64,000 nucleotides of DNA, taken from NCBI GenBank assembly GCA_016721765.1, contig JADKHO010000001.1, positions 1,786,001-1,850,000 on the forward strand, read 5' to 3'. This stretch comes from Bacteroidota bacterium. Its GTDB lineage: Bacteria; Bacteroidota; Bacteroidia; UBA4408. Under the pieces are notes generated by a model that had not been told where the DNA came from, did no database searches, and worked only from the letters and a program-made list of their open reading frames with translations. The position numbers were made by a program, and so were the translations under genes. Shown here piece after piece: positions 1 to 8,153 of this stretch; the stretch's first letter is position 1, and each line of letters starts with the position of its first letter.

Positions 1-1432
1 GCATTTTGCTTACCAAGCTGCTGGCTAGTTTCGGGTCTGCCTTTCCTTTCGAAAGCTTCATTACTTCGCCCATAAATAGTGCCGCCAAATTTACTTTTCC
101 GGCTTTGTATTCTTTTACCTTTTCGGGATATTTTGCTATGGCTAATTTCACAAATTCAGTCAAGGAATTCTCATCGCTCACCGAAACCAAATTGTTTTCT
201 TCTGCAATCGAAAGTGGCGATTTATTTGGGTTTTCGATTAGTTTAGGAAACACTTGCTGCAAGGCCAAAGTATGACTCACTTTTCCTGAATCTATCAATT
301 CAATGAGGTCACAAATGCGCTTAGCTGAAATCGGAAACTGATTTAAATGAAATGCGTTTTCGTTGATGTACGAACGAATGGGGCCCATCAACCAATTCGC
401 TGCCGCCTTGTAGTTTTTAGTAGAAGCCGTTAGCTCCTCAAAATACAATGCTGTTTCTTTCGTATCGGTGATCACAGTTGCATCGTATTCCGAAAGTCCA
501 AATTCGGCAACATATTTTTTATGTAAATCATTTGGCAGAGGTGGCAATATTTTGCGCACTTCTTCAATATAGGCTTTCGAAACAATAACCGGTTGTAAAT
601 CCGGCTCAGGAAAGTAACGGTAATCGTTAGCCATTTCTTTACTTCGAAGTATAAAAGTTGTTCCGCTTTCGGCTTCAAAACTGCGGGTGTCCTGACTGAT
701 TTCATTGCCGACTTCCACTTCTGCAATTTGGCGTTGAATTTCAAATTCGATAGCACGTTGCACATTGCGAATGGAGTTCATGTTTTTTACTTCCACGCGT
801 TTGCCAAATTTTGAATCGCCTTTTAATCGTACCGAAATATTGGCATCGCAACGCATACTTCCTTCTTCCATATTTCCGTCGCAAATTTCGAGGTAACGCA
901 CGAGTTTACGCACTTCGGTGAGGTAGGCATAAGCTTCTTCGCCCGAACGCAACTCCGGTTCACTCACCATTTCCAAAAGCGCAACGCCCGCTCTATTCAA
1001 ATCAATAAGCGAATCAAAGGCATCTTGGTCGTGCATGCTTTTTCCGGCATCTTCCTCCATGTGAATGCGTGTGAGGTTAATTTGTTTTGTACCACCATCT
1101 TTCATCTTTATGGTAATATAACCCTTGGTACAAATAGGAGTTTTATCTTGGGTTATTTGATAGCCCTTGGGTAAATCCGCATAAAAATAATTTTTGCGCG
1201 CATACTGATTTTCTTCCTGTATGTCGCATTTGCAAGCCAATCCCAGCTTCACCGCAAATTCAATTACTTTTTTGTTCGATTTAGGCAAAGTTCCGGGATG
1301 CCCTAGAGTAATCACACTCACATTGGTATTGGGCAAAGTACCATACTCGGTAGAGTCGCTGGCATAAGCCTTACTTTTCGTGAGCAATTGAATGTGAACT
1401 TCTAATCCAATAACAGCTTCGTATTTTTCCAC
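1..1432 (-). CDS. gatB: Asp-tRNA(Asn)/Glu-tRNA(Gln) amidotransferase subunit B, partial
   Basis: This is subunit B of the GatCAB amidotransferase, which converts misacylated Glu-tRNA(Gln) and Asp-tRNA(Asn) to Gln-tRNA and Asn-tRNA. Translating the reverse strand from a GTG at 1432 gives VEKYEAVIGLEVHIQLLTKS, the typical GatB N-terminus. It continues with YFYADLPKGYQITQ, TRIHMEEDAGKS and DLNRAGVALLEMVSEPEL, the conserved kinase/phosphorylation-domain blocks, and then a YqeY-like tail. About 477 codons lie in the window, close to the usual full length of around 480, so only the last few residues and the stop are missing off the left edge. No ATG fits the conserved N-terminus, so GTG is taken as the start. 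gatA and gatC are not in the window. Confidence 0.96.
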   Translation of the reverse strand, partial: MEKYEAVIGLEVHIQLLTKSKAYASDSTEYGTLPNTNVSVITLGHPGTLPKSNKKVIEFAVKLGLACKCDIQEENQYARKNYFYADLPKGYQITQDKTPICTKGYITIKMKDGGTKQINLTRIHMEEDAGKSMHDQDAFDSLIDLNRAGVALLEMVSEPELRSGEEAYAYLTEVRKLVRYLEICDGNMEEGSMRCDANISVRLKGDSKFGKRVEVKNMNSIRNVQRAIEFEIQRQIAEVEVGNEISQDTRSFEAESGTTFILRSKEMANDYRYFPEPDLQPVIVSKAYIEEVRKILPPLPNDLHKKYVAEFGLSEYDATVITDTKETALYFEELTASTKNYKAAANWLMGPIRSYINENAFHLNQFPISAKRICDLIELIDSGKVSHTLALQQVFPKLIENPNKSPLSIAEENNLVSVSDENSLTEFVKLAIAKYPEKVKEYKAGKVNLAALFMGEVMKLSKGKADPKLASSLVSKM

Positions 1433-1560
1433 AGGAAATAAATGTGCTTAAAAATTTTGAAGCGTAAAGGTAAGAAAAAATGAGTTTAGCTCAACTAACA
1501 GCCTCAACCGCGGTTTTAAAGGGCATATTCACAATATAAAGCATTCTGTTTATCCAACCA

Positions 1561-1676
1561 TTTTGGGCGTTTCCCTCCTGCGTCGGGTCAGGCTTTCCGC
1601 TGCAATCTTTGCCGCACCGAAAAAGTGCGCCAAAGGATTTTCGCTGCAATTAAGCCTTGCGCATCACGAACCCCGA
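1561..1676 (+). repeat. Dispersed intergenic repeat, copy A
   Basis: The block opens with TTTTGGGCGTTTCCCTCCTG and continues into CGTCGGGTCAGGCTTT. The same opening, with a few changes, occurs on the opposite strand near 13.55 kb. Inside it, CTTTGCCGCAC and GTGCGCCAAAG form an 11-bp stem with one mismatch around a short A-rich loop, and GCTGCAAT occurs twice. It fills much of the 413-base gap between the gatB start and the nitroreductase remnant; nothing else is recognised in that gap. From memory, similar GC-rich blocks are scattered between genes in many Bacteroidota genomes; their function is unknown. Confidence 0.7.
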
Positions 1677-1845
1677 AAAATTAACTATTTGTGAGTAATC
1701 CTTAACGCGGGACAGGAAAATGAAGCGCATTCTCAGTCATTCAGCAGAATTAGTTGCAAGGCGACATTTTTTTTTTATTGAAGCAGGTCTATAAGCAGAA
1801 AATGGAAAGTCAAGCTATCCTTTTCATTAACATTTAGTTTTATCC

Positions 1846-2083
1846 ATGAGAGAAGACAATATTCTTTTTGCAGGAAGGAATTTAATACTTGTTAGCAATG
1901 GCCAATGAAAAATATGATACTTGCCCGATGGAAGGATTTGATAGTAGAAAAGTAAAACGTATTTTAAAATTACCTTTTGGTGCTGAAATTAATATGGTTA
2001 TTTCTTGCGGAATAAGAGCTGAGAAAGGCGTTTGGGGAGACAGAATGAGAATACCATTTAACGATGTTTATAAAAATATTTAA
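1846..2083 (+). pseudogene. Nitroreductase-family remnant (C-terminal part, frameshifted)
   Basis: This is the last quarter or so of an NAD(P)H-dependent nitroreductase-family flavoenzyme. From 1846 one frame reads MREDNILFAGRNLIL. After a shift of one base near 1891 the next frame reads LAMANEKYDTCPMEGFDSR and continues to GAEINMVISCGIR, then a stop at 2083. The block YDTCPMEGFD followed by a hydrophobic ISCG strand is characteristic of the family's C-terminal region. No N-terminal FMN-binding half is present upstream, where a dispersed repeat and unassigned DNA lie instead. The combination of a missing N-terminal half and a frameshift makes this a decayed gene rather than a short real one. 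Confidence 0.75.
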
Positions 2084-2227
2084 AAGCTTGAAAGACGCGC
2101 AAAATCAAATTAAAAACAAAGTCGAAGGGTTGCTTTCGCAAACGCTTAATCAATTAATAAAGGTGCATCCAATAAATTTAAATGGATTAAAAAAATTAGA
2201 AAGAAGGTAAGAATTATTCCCTCACTT

Positions 2228-3640
2228 TTATTTTGCAGCGAGCTTTCCAAGTAGTTTCAAAGCACCTTCCACTTGCTCATTCCAAACCAATCCATAATTC
2301 AATTTTAAGCAATTATTGTATTGATTTTGAAGGGTAAACATTCTGCCCGGAGCAATACTTATTTTGTTTGCCATTGCTGTATTATAAAGTTCAAGAGTAT
2401 CAGTTTTTTTGTTTAGTTCAACCCACAAATGCAAACCGCCTTGCGGTATAGTTACTTTTGCATCATCAGGAAAATATTTACTAATGCAACGCAAAAACTG
2501 CAGTGAGTTTCTATGTAGGGTATGTCTAAGTTTTCGTAAATGATTTTCATATCTGTCATTTTCCAAAAATTTTCCAACTGCTTCATGAGTAATGGAAGTT
2601 GTATACAGCGAATGGTAATATTTTGTTCGGGCAACTTTTTCTTTGAACTTTCCCGGAGCCATCCAGCCCACACGATAACCGGGTGCTAATGTTTTTGAGA
2701 ATGAACAGCATAATAAAACAATACCACTTTCATCATAAGTTTTGCAACAAATAGGACGCTGTTTTCCAAAATACAAATCGCCAAATATATCATCCTCAAT
2801 TAGCGGAACGTTGTGTTTCTCCATAAGTTCCACAACCGCTTTTTTATTTTCATCGGGCATACAGCTTCCTAATGGATTGCTGAAGTTACTTACCAATAAA
2901 CACAATTTTACTTTTTTTCTTTCCAATGCTTTTTTCAAAGCATCTACTTCAATTCCAGTAAATGGATTGGTGGGTAACTCTAAAACATTCAAACCAAGAT
3001 TTTTTGCTAAATGCAAAATACCAAAATATACAGGGCTTTCGACAGCAATTGTGTCGCCTCTTTGCGCTAAAGTGAGCATGCAAAAAGAAATAGCATCAAT
3101 ACTTCCTGATGTAGTTATAATATCTTCTGCATTCAATTGTCCGCCCCACATTAATGACCGTACCGCAATTTGCTTTTTTAAATTTTGATTGCCATACTTG
3201 TCATAGTTTAATCCACCACCATGTAATGCACGGGTAGCATTCACTATTGCTTTATTCATTTTTGCAACTGGAAGCAATTCAATCGAAGGTACGCCTGCTG
3301 ATAACTCTATTTTGGCTTTACTTATGTTTTGCGAAACAGTAAAAATCGTTTCTTCCGTATCATCTTCTATTTTGGCAATAATTGGCTGACTGGTTTGCGG
3401 CACATTTTTAAAATACTTGTGGGCATACGAAACATAATAGCCCGACTGCGGACGTGATTCAATTAAACCGCGGCATTCCAATTCAAAATAGGATTGCTGA
3501 ACAGTTGTAATGCTAACACCCTTTTCTATTGATAGTGTTCTTAAAGAAGGCAATTTATCACCAACTTTAAGTACATCGCTCTTGATCTGATGCTCCACAT
3601 GGTTTGCAAGCTGTAAATACAGAAGTTCCTTTTTATTCAT
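2228..3640 (-). CDS. MocR-family transcriptional regulator (GntR wHTH + class I aminotransferase fold)
   Basis: This is a PLP-binding transcription factor of the MocR/PdxR group. Residues 1-72 form a GntR winged helix, with PSLRTLSIEKGVSITTVQQS followed by a wing around SRPQSGYYVS. Residues 110-470 are an aminotransferase class I fold with the SNPLG motif near 255-258, a paired acidic site at D283-D284 and the probable PLP lysine K316 in CSFSKTLAPGYRVGW. The length of 470 matches the family. It diverges from the split-barrel gene at 3757, with two CTGTACT direct repeats in the shared 116-base gap, the arrangement expected for a MocR protein acting on its neighbour. Whether it activates or represses, and which ligand it senses, cannot be read from the sequence. 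Confidence 0.93.
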   Translation of the reverse strand: MNKKELLYLQLANHVEHQIKSDVLKVGDKLPSLRTLSIEKGVSITTVQQSYFELECRGLIESRPQSGYYVSYAHKYFKNVPQTSQPIIAKIEDDTEETIFTVSQNISKAKIELSAGVPSIELLPVAKMNKAIVNATRALHGGGLNYDKYGNQNLKKQIAVRSLMWGGQLNAEDIITTSGSIDAISFCMLTLAQRGDTIAVESPVYFGILHLAKNLGLNVLELPTNPFTGIEVDALKKALERKKVKLCLLVSNFSNPLGSCMPDENKKAVVELMEKHNVPLIEDDIFGDLYFGKQRPICCKTYDESGIVLLCCSFSKTLAPGYRVGWMAPGKFKEKVARTKYYHSLYTTSITHEAVGKFLENDRYENHLRKLRHTLHRNSLQFLRCISKYFPDDAKVTIPQGGLHLWVELNKKTDTLELYNTAMANKISIAPGRMFTLQNQYNNCLKLNYGLVWNEQVEGALKLLGKLAAK

Positions 3641-3653
3641 TCACCAAAAGTAA

Positions 3654-3690
3654 CTGTACTGGTAAAAATAAACAAATTTGTATCTGTACT
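3654..3690. promoter_or_regulatory. Candidate MocR operator: two CTGTACT direct repeats
   Basis: CTGTACT occurs at 3654-3660 and again at 3684-3690, a centre-to-centre distance of 30 bases, or about three helical turns, so both lie on the same face of the DNA. They sit in the divergent gap between the MocR regulator and the split-barrel gene. MocR dimers such as GabR and PdxR are known to bind direct repeats at comparable spacing. Assignment as the operator of the adjacent regulator is inference. Confidence 0.6.
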
Positions 3691-3756
3691 AATTGAATTT
3701 GTTGACTGATTTTTGCATTCGATTGTTCAGTATTTTAATAGTAAAAATTAAAGCAA

Positions 3757-4401
3757 ATGGAATTTAATAAAGTCGTAAGAGGTGAAAAAAGAGCAATGAA
3801 TGATGTAACAAGTGTTCATGCAATTTTAGACGCTGGTTTTTTGTGTCATGTAGCATTTCAACATCAAGGGCAAACTATGATGATTCCTACTGCTTATGGC
3901 AGAGAAGAAGATTGTTTGTATTTACATGGCTCAACAAAGAACTTTATGCTAAATCAAATAGTAGATGGACAAACCATTTGCATTTCGGTTACCCACCTAG
4001 ATGGAATTGTTTTAGCAAAATCATTATTTCATACTTCTGTGAATTATCGTTCTGTTGTTTTGTTTGGTAAAGCGTTTTTGCTAGAAGATGAAAACGAGAG
4101 AATCCAAGGAATGAAAATCATTACAGAAAATATTGTTCCAGGAAGATGGGATGAAGTGGAGTTGGGAAATGAATCACAATTGAAAGCAACCATGGTAATC
4201 AAGTTTAGAATTGAAAGGGCATCAGCAAAGATTAGAAACGAAGGTCCATTGGGGGATGATGAAATTAAAGAAGAAGTATGGAGTGGGCACATTCCCATAG
4301 CCATGAAAGCTCTGCAGCCTATACAAGACAATAAGTTTGGGCTTGCATTAGAAATGAGTGATAGTGTTAAAATGTATTATGAGAAGAATAAGCAATCATG
4401 A
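3757..4401 (+). CDS. Pyridoxamine 5'-phosphate oxidase-related FMN-binding split-barrel protein
   Basis: This 214-residue protein resembles the NimA/PNPOx-like flavin reductase group. It starts with a long N-terminal helix region, then GFLCHVAFQHQGQTMMIPTA, a core strand pair, then LYLHGSTKNFML and a later SVVLFGKA strand, all typical of the split beta-barrel that binds FMN or haem. It is the first gene of the plus-strand run and is divergent from a MocR regulator, a frequent pairing for this family. Its stop overlaps the start of the next gene in ATGA, indicating translational coupling. The substrate is unknown. PNPOx activity itself is unlikely because the family is only distantly related to PdxH. 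Confidence 0.85.
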   Translation: MEFNKVVRGEKRAMNDVTSVHAILDAGFLCHVAFQHQGQTMMIPTAYGREEDCLYLHGSTKNFMLNQIVDGQTICISVTHLDGIVLAKSLFHTSVNYRSVVLFGKAFLLEDENERIQGMKIITENIVPGRWDEVELGNESQLKATMVIKFRIERASAKIRNEGPLGDDEIKEEVWSGHIPIAMKALQPIQDNKFGLALEMSDSVKMYYEKNKQS

Positions 4402-5000
4402 ATTGGATTAACTCAGATACAATTTTAAAAGGAGATTTAGTTGAACTCATTCCTTTGAAAAAGAATCACTTTGTAGAATTAGAACATATCGCAAGAGAAA
4501 TGAGAATTTGGGAATTCATTCCAATTGATATGAGCACCAAGGAAAAGTGTTTGCAAACTTTTGCAACTGCAATGCTTGAAAAAGAAAAGGGAACTCAACT
4601 TCCATTTGTGATATGGAATAAGCAAGAGAAGAAAATAATTGGCAGTACAAGGCTAATGGAAATATATCCGGCACATAAAAAAATGGAAATTGGCTGGACA
4701 TGGCTTCACCCCGATTATTGGGCAACAGCTGTGAATTTGGAATGTAAATTACTCTTGCTGACGTTTTGTTTTGAAGAATTAAAAGCCATTCGAGTGCAAT
4801 TAAAAACGGATGAAAATAATATTCGTTCGCAAAAAGCAATTAAAAAAATTGGTGGGCAATTTGAAGGAATATTGCGGAACGATTGGATAAGATATAACGG
4901 AACAATTAGAAACTCTTTTTATTTCAGCATCATTTATACAGAGTGGGAGAATGCGAAAAAAAAATTAAAAGGGCTCGTTCAAAATAAAATGAAAGCATGA
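4398..5000 (+). CDS. GNAT family N-acetyltransferase (RimJ/RimL-like)
   Basis: A 200-residue GCN5-related acetyltransferase of the RimJ/RimL subgroup. It opens with LKGDLVELIPLKKNHFVELE, the usual first strand and helix. It has the central acetyl-CoA region around MEIGWTWLHPDYWATAVNLE, and the C-terminal signature LKTDENNIRSQKAIKKIGGQ, in which N and R/K residues contact the cofactor. It overlaps both neighbours by four bases, so it is probably translated with the split-barrel protein and the racemase. The acyl acceptor is unknown. It is the first of five GNATs in this island, and they are divergent in sequence rather than tandem duplicates. Confidence 0.9.
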   Translation: MNWINSDTILKGDLVELIPLKKNHFVELEHIAREMRIWEFIPIDMSTKEKCLQTFATAMLEKEKGTQLPFVIWNKQEKKIIGSTRLMEIYPAHKKMEIGWTWLHPDYWATAVNLECKLLLLTFCFEELKAIRVQLKTDENNIRSQKAIKKIGGQFEGILRNDWIRYNGTIRNSFYFSIIYTEWENAKKKLKGLVQNKMKA

Positions 5001-5710
5001 AAACGTTAGGACTAATAGGTGGTATAAGTTATCATTCTACTGCAGTTTATTACAACTTAATTAATCAACAAATGAATCAAAAATTAGGAGGTAATCAAGC
5101 AGCAAAAATAATGTTGTATTCCTTAAATTATGCTGACTTTAAAGCACTTCAATCAAAAAATGATTGGAATGGAATTGAAAGTATGTTGAGTAGAATTGCA
5201 ATAACCCTTGAGAAAGCAGGTGCTGATTGTATCCTGCTTTGTTGCAATACGGCACATTTAATTGCTATAGAACTATCCCAAAAAATTAATATTCCATTTC
5301 TGCATATTGCAAATGAAACTGCAAGGGAAATTGTACGAAAAAAATATAATAAAGTGGGATTAATTGGAACTAAGTTTATACTGGAAAATCCATTTTTTAT
5401 GGATGCGCTTTCTAAAGAAGGAATAGAAACCATTATCCCAAACACCATGGAGCAATCCTACATACATGACATTATTCTTGATGAGATGTCAAAAGGTGTG
5501 TTATCGAATCGGTCGAAGGAACTGCTTCTATTGGCCATTCAAAATTTAAAAGGAGTGGGGGCTCAAGCGGTAGTATTTGGTTGTACTGAGATTGGAATCT
5601 TTATAACGCCATCCGATTGTGATCTAAAAATATTTGATACAACTAAGATTCATGTTTCAGCAGCGGTTGACTTTGCCACTCAAATCCAAAGACAAAAACT
5701 TTATCAATGA
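4997..5710 (+). CDS. Aspartate/glutamate racemase family protein
   Basis: A 237-residue cofactor-independent racemase of the Asp/Glu/hydantoin superfamily. It begins KTLGLIGGISYHST, the usual substrate-binding loop. It carries both catalytic cysteines, C83 in LCCNTAH and C196 in FGCTEIG, the two-base arrangement for stereoinversion at the alpha carbon. Length and motifs fit the YgeA/RacX type rather than MurI. It overlaps the genes on both sides by four bases. In such a setting it may make a D-amino acid or act on a related substrate, but its specificity cannot be predicted from these motifs. Confidence 0.92.
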   Translation: MKTLGLIGGISYHSTAVYYNLINQQMNQKLGGNQAAKIMLYSLNYADFKALQSKNDWNGIESMLSRIAITLEKAGADCILLCCNTAHLIAIELSQKINIPFLHIANETAREIVRKKYNKVGLIGTKFILENPFFMDALSKEGIETIIPNTMEQSYIHDIILDEMSKGVLSNRSKELLLLAIQNLKGVGAQAVVFGCTEIGIFITPSDCDLKIFDTTKIHVSAAVDFATQIQRQKLYQ

Positions 5711-6213
5711 CAGAAAAATTTACATTCCGGATTGGAAACTTAAACGACTTAAATCAGATTAAGGATTTAACCTTAATTGCTTACATGCAATTTCAAAATG
5801 TGCTTACAAAAGAGAACGTCGATGCAATGGATAAAAACCTGGGCAGTGTAAATACTTACACGGAACTTTTCAAAACCGCTACCTGTTTTGTATGCGAGAA
5901 TAAAAGTAGCATTATAGGCTCTGCATTTTTGGTTCCCCATGGGAATCCTTATAAGTGGTTTGATGCTGAATGTTCCTTCATAAGGTTGGTAGCTGTTCAT
6001 CCAAAATACGAAGGAAATGGAATAGGAAAAAAGCTAACACAATTATGTATTGAAAGGGCAATTGAAACGGGTGAAAATGTAATTACCTTGCATACTTCGG
6101 AATTCCATAATGCAGCAAGACATATTTACGAAAGCTTTGGTTTTATTAAGATTAAAGATCTTGACTTGATTTTTGGCAAAAAATATTATTTATATACTTT
6201 ACAATTAAAATAG
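5707..6213 (+). CDS. GNAT family N-acetyltransferase
   Basis: A 168-residue acetyltransferase. The acetyl-CoA pyrophosphate loop is visible in LVAVHPKYEGNGIGKKLTQL, the R/Q-x-x-G-x-G/A signature. It is followed by VITLHTSEFHNAARHIYESF, where the family usually has a conserved N or A and a Y near the C-terminal strand. The start overlaps the racemase stop by four bases. It belongs to the general free-standing GNAT group; the acceptor is unknown. Confidence 0.9.
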   Translation: MTEKFTFRIGNLNDLNQIKDLTLIAYMQFQNVLTKENVDAMDKNLGSVNTYTELFKTATCFVCENKSSIIGSAFLVPHGNPYKWFDAECSFIRLVAVHPKYEGNGIGKKLTQLCIERAIETGENVITLHTSEFHNAARHIYESFGFIKIKDLDLIFGKKYYLYTLQLK

Positions 6214-6225
6214 GATCGCTTGCTT

Positions 6226-6861
6226 ATGAAATGTAGAGCAATTATTTTAGATTTAGACGATACTATTTTCCAAACTAAGTCAATGGATGCAAACGTATTT
6301 AACGATTTTTTTGAGCATCTATCCCTCAATTTGTCATCGCAATTTAATCAAGTGACTATTGATGCCATTATTAATGATTTGTGGAGCTCTGCATGGGATT
6401 TTGTTATAAGTAAGTATAATATACCCAAAGAGATTATCATTAGTTCCATTGATGTTCTTGATAATTTGGACTTGAAATTAACTATATCAACCTATCCCGA
6501 TTATCAATTTATTAAGGAACTTTCCATAACAAAATTTCTGGTTACAACGAGTCTAACCTCCCTTCAAAAGGCTAAAATTAGAGCATTGAATATTGAAAAC
6601 GATTTTGAGAAAATTGTAATTAACGATACATTCATACAAGCCAAAACAAAATTGGATATTTTCAAAGAGTTGATGGATGAGTATAACCTGATACCCGAAA
6701 AGACTATTGTAATTGGCGATAATTCAGCATCAGAAATAGCAGCAGGGAACAAGTTGAATATGATAACCATTCAAATTCTTAGAAACGGAGTAACAAGAGG
6801 GAATAATGCAAAACACTTTATCCATTCGTTTGAAGAACTAAGTTCATTAATAAATATTTAA
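6226..6861 (+). CDS. HAD-superfamily hydrolase
   Basis: A phosphatase-like protein of 211 residues. Motif I is ILDLDDTIF with nucleophile D9 and acid/base D11. Motif II is the threonine of LVTTSL. Motif IV is VIGDNSASEI, preceded by a motif III lysine in the AKTKLDIFKEL region. A helical cap lies between motifs I and II. The ATG at 6226 is preferred because it places the first motif at the normal distance from the N-terminus; a TTG two codons upstream is also open. It follows a GNAT by 12 bases in the same run. The substrate is probably a small phosphorylated metabolite. Confidence 0.88.
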   Translation: MKCRAIILDLDDTIFQTKSMDANVFNDFFEHLSLNLSSQFNQVTIDAIINDLWSSAWDFVISKYNIPKEIIISSIDVLDNLDLKLTISTYPDYQFIKELSITKFLVTTSLTSLQKAKIRALNIENDFEKIVINDTFIQAKTKLDIFKELMDEYNLIPEKTIVIGDNSASEIAAGNKLNMITIQILRNGVTRGNNAKHFIHSFEELSSLINI

Positions 6862-6874
6862 AGCCTAATGAAAA

Positions 6875-7354
6875 ATGAATATAACCTACAATAGAGCCAC
6901 ACTAGCAGATATTCAAACATTAGTTGATAATAGAATTTTATTTGCGCTTGAATTAGGAGGCGAACAGCCACAGGAGAAAATAGTAGATTTGAAAAGTCAA
7001 ATGACCACCTATTTTTCAAAAGCAACGGCTGATAATAGTTGCATTTCCATCCTAGCAAAAAGCAATGGAATTGTTGCAGGAATAGGTTCAGTTCACATAA
7101 GAGACATGCCCGGTAATTTTAAGAATCCATCCGGCAAATGGGGCTACATAATGAATATGTATACTGTCCCTCAATATAGAAGAAAGAGTATTTGCAAAAG
7201 CATTCTAACTCTATTAGTGGAAGAAGGAAAGAAATGCGGAGTAACAGCTTTTGAGTTACATGCAACGAAGGAGGGAGAAAAAGTTTATACACAGGAAGGG
7301 TTTATTTATCACAACGAACCTACCTTAAGGAAATGGATAAATTCAAATAGTTAA
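6875..7354 (+). CDS. GNAT family N-acetyltransferase
   Basis: A 159-residue acetyltransferase. The cofactor region reads MNMYTVPQYRRKSICKSILT: the usual Q-x-x-G-x-G/A loop is changed to RRKSICK, but the strand-loop-helix context is intact. The C-terminal part has FELHATKEGEKVYTQEGF, typical of the group in which the final aromatic residue precedes a glycine. The altered pyrophosphate loop may weaken acetyl-CoA binding or suit another acyl-CoA. It is spaced 13 bases after the HAD gene. Confidence 0.85.
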   Translation: MNITYNRATLADIQTLVDNRILFALELGGEQPQEKIVDLKSQMTTYFSKATADNSCISILAKSNGIVAGIGSVHIRDMPGNFKNPSGKWGYIMNMYTVPQYRRKSICKSILTLLVEEGKKCGVTAFELHATKEGEKVYTQEGFIYHNEPTLRKWINSNS

Positions 7355-7358
7355 ACGT

Positions 7359-8129
7359 ATGAATTATTTTACGCAATACACGGCAGCCGAAAGGTATTCA
7401 AAAGCAAGGCCCAACTTCCATCCCAATACCATAAATCGAATTAAGGAATACTTATTAATTGAAAATAAATTCGATTCAGCTTTAGACATTGCATGCGGAA
7501 CCGGGCTTTCAACTCGAGCATTGTTAAGCATAGCAACCCACGTTTATGGCACTGATAATTCTAAAGTTATGTTAGATGTTGCATTGCAAAAGGAGAATAT
7601 AAATTACCAAGAAGCACAAGCAGAAAAACAGCCTTTTGCAGACCATTTTTTTGATTTAATTACCGTATGTTCAGGTGTTCATTGGTTTGATATTGATAAA
7701 TTTTTATTAGAAGCGAATCGCTTGCTGAAAAGTAATTCATTTGTGGTGCTCTACGATAATTTATTTCTTGGTGAAATGGACGGGTATCCTGAATTTAAAA
7801 ATTGGTATAATGCCGTTTATCTAAATGAGTTTCCGGCACCAGCAAGAAATGACAAATACAATTGGGCAAATGATAAGTTAAACCGAATGAATTTTGACAT
7901 TGTGAATGAACAAAAATTTAACAATGCCATTTCTTTTAATAAAAAGGAGTTGGGTCTCTATTTCACCACGCAAAGCAATATTATTTCCGCAGTTGAAAAG
8001 AAACAAGTTAGCTATACTGAAGCGGATATTTGGCTTAATAAGGAACTTTCTATCTTTTTCGCTAATGAAGATAAACGAGAAATTGTACATTTTGCTAATT
8101 GGATTAAGTACTTAAAAAAACGCCAATAA
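7359..8129 (+). CDS. Class I SAM-dependent methyltransferase (UbiE/type 11-like)
   Basis: A 256-residue Rossmann-fold methyltransferase. SAM motif I is ALDIACGTGLSTRAL at residues 41-55, the acidic strand-2 end is in YGTDNSKVML, and the motif at the end of strand 4 is DLITVCSGVHWFD. The VHWFD block with a following LLEANRLLK helix is typical of small-molecule methyltransferases annotated as trans-aconitate- or ubiquinone-type. The gene starts 4 bases after the preceding GNAT stop. The acceptor molecule is unknown. Confidence 0.9.
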   Translation: MNYFTQYTAAERYSKARPNFHPNTINRIKEYLLIENKFDSALDIACGTGLSTRALLSIATHVYGTDNSKVMLDVALQKENINYQEAQAEKQPFADHFFDLITVCSGVHWFDIDKFLLEANRLLKSNSFVVLYDNLFLGEMDGYPEFKNWYNAVYLNEFPAPARNDKYNWANDKLNRMNFDIVNEQKFNNAISFNKKELGLYFTTQSNIISAVEKKQVSYTEADIWLNKELSIFFANEDKREIVHFANWIKYLKKRQ

Positions 8130-8153
8130 AAATCATTCACACAAAACGCAGGA

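Noticed and set aside
472..765. 97-residue minus-strand open frame within gatB
   Set aside because: It lies in a different frame of the gatB coding strand and has no family likeness.
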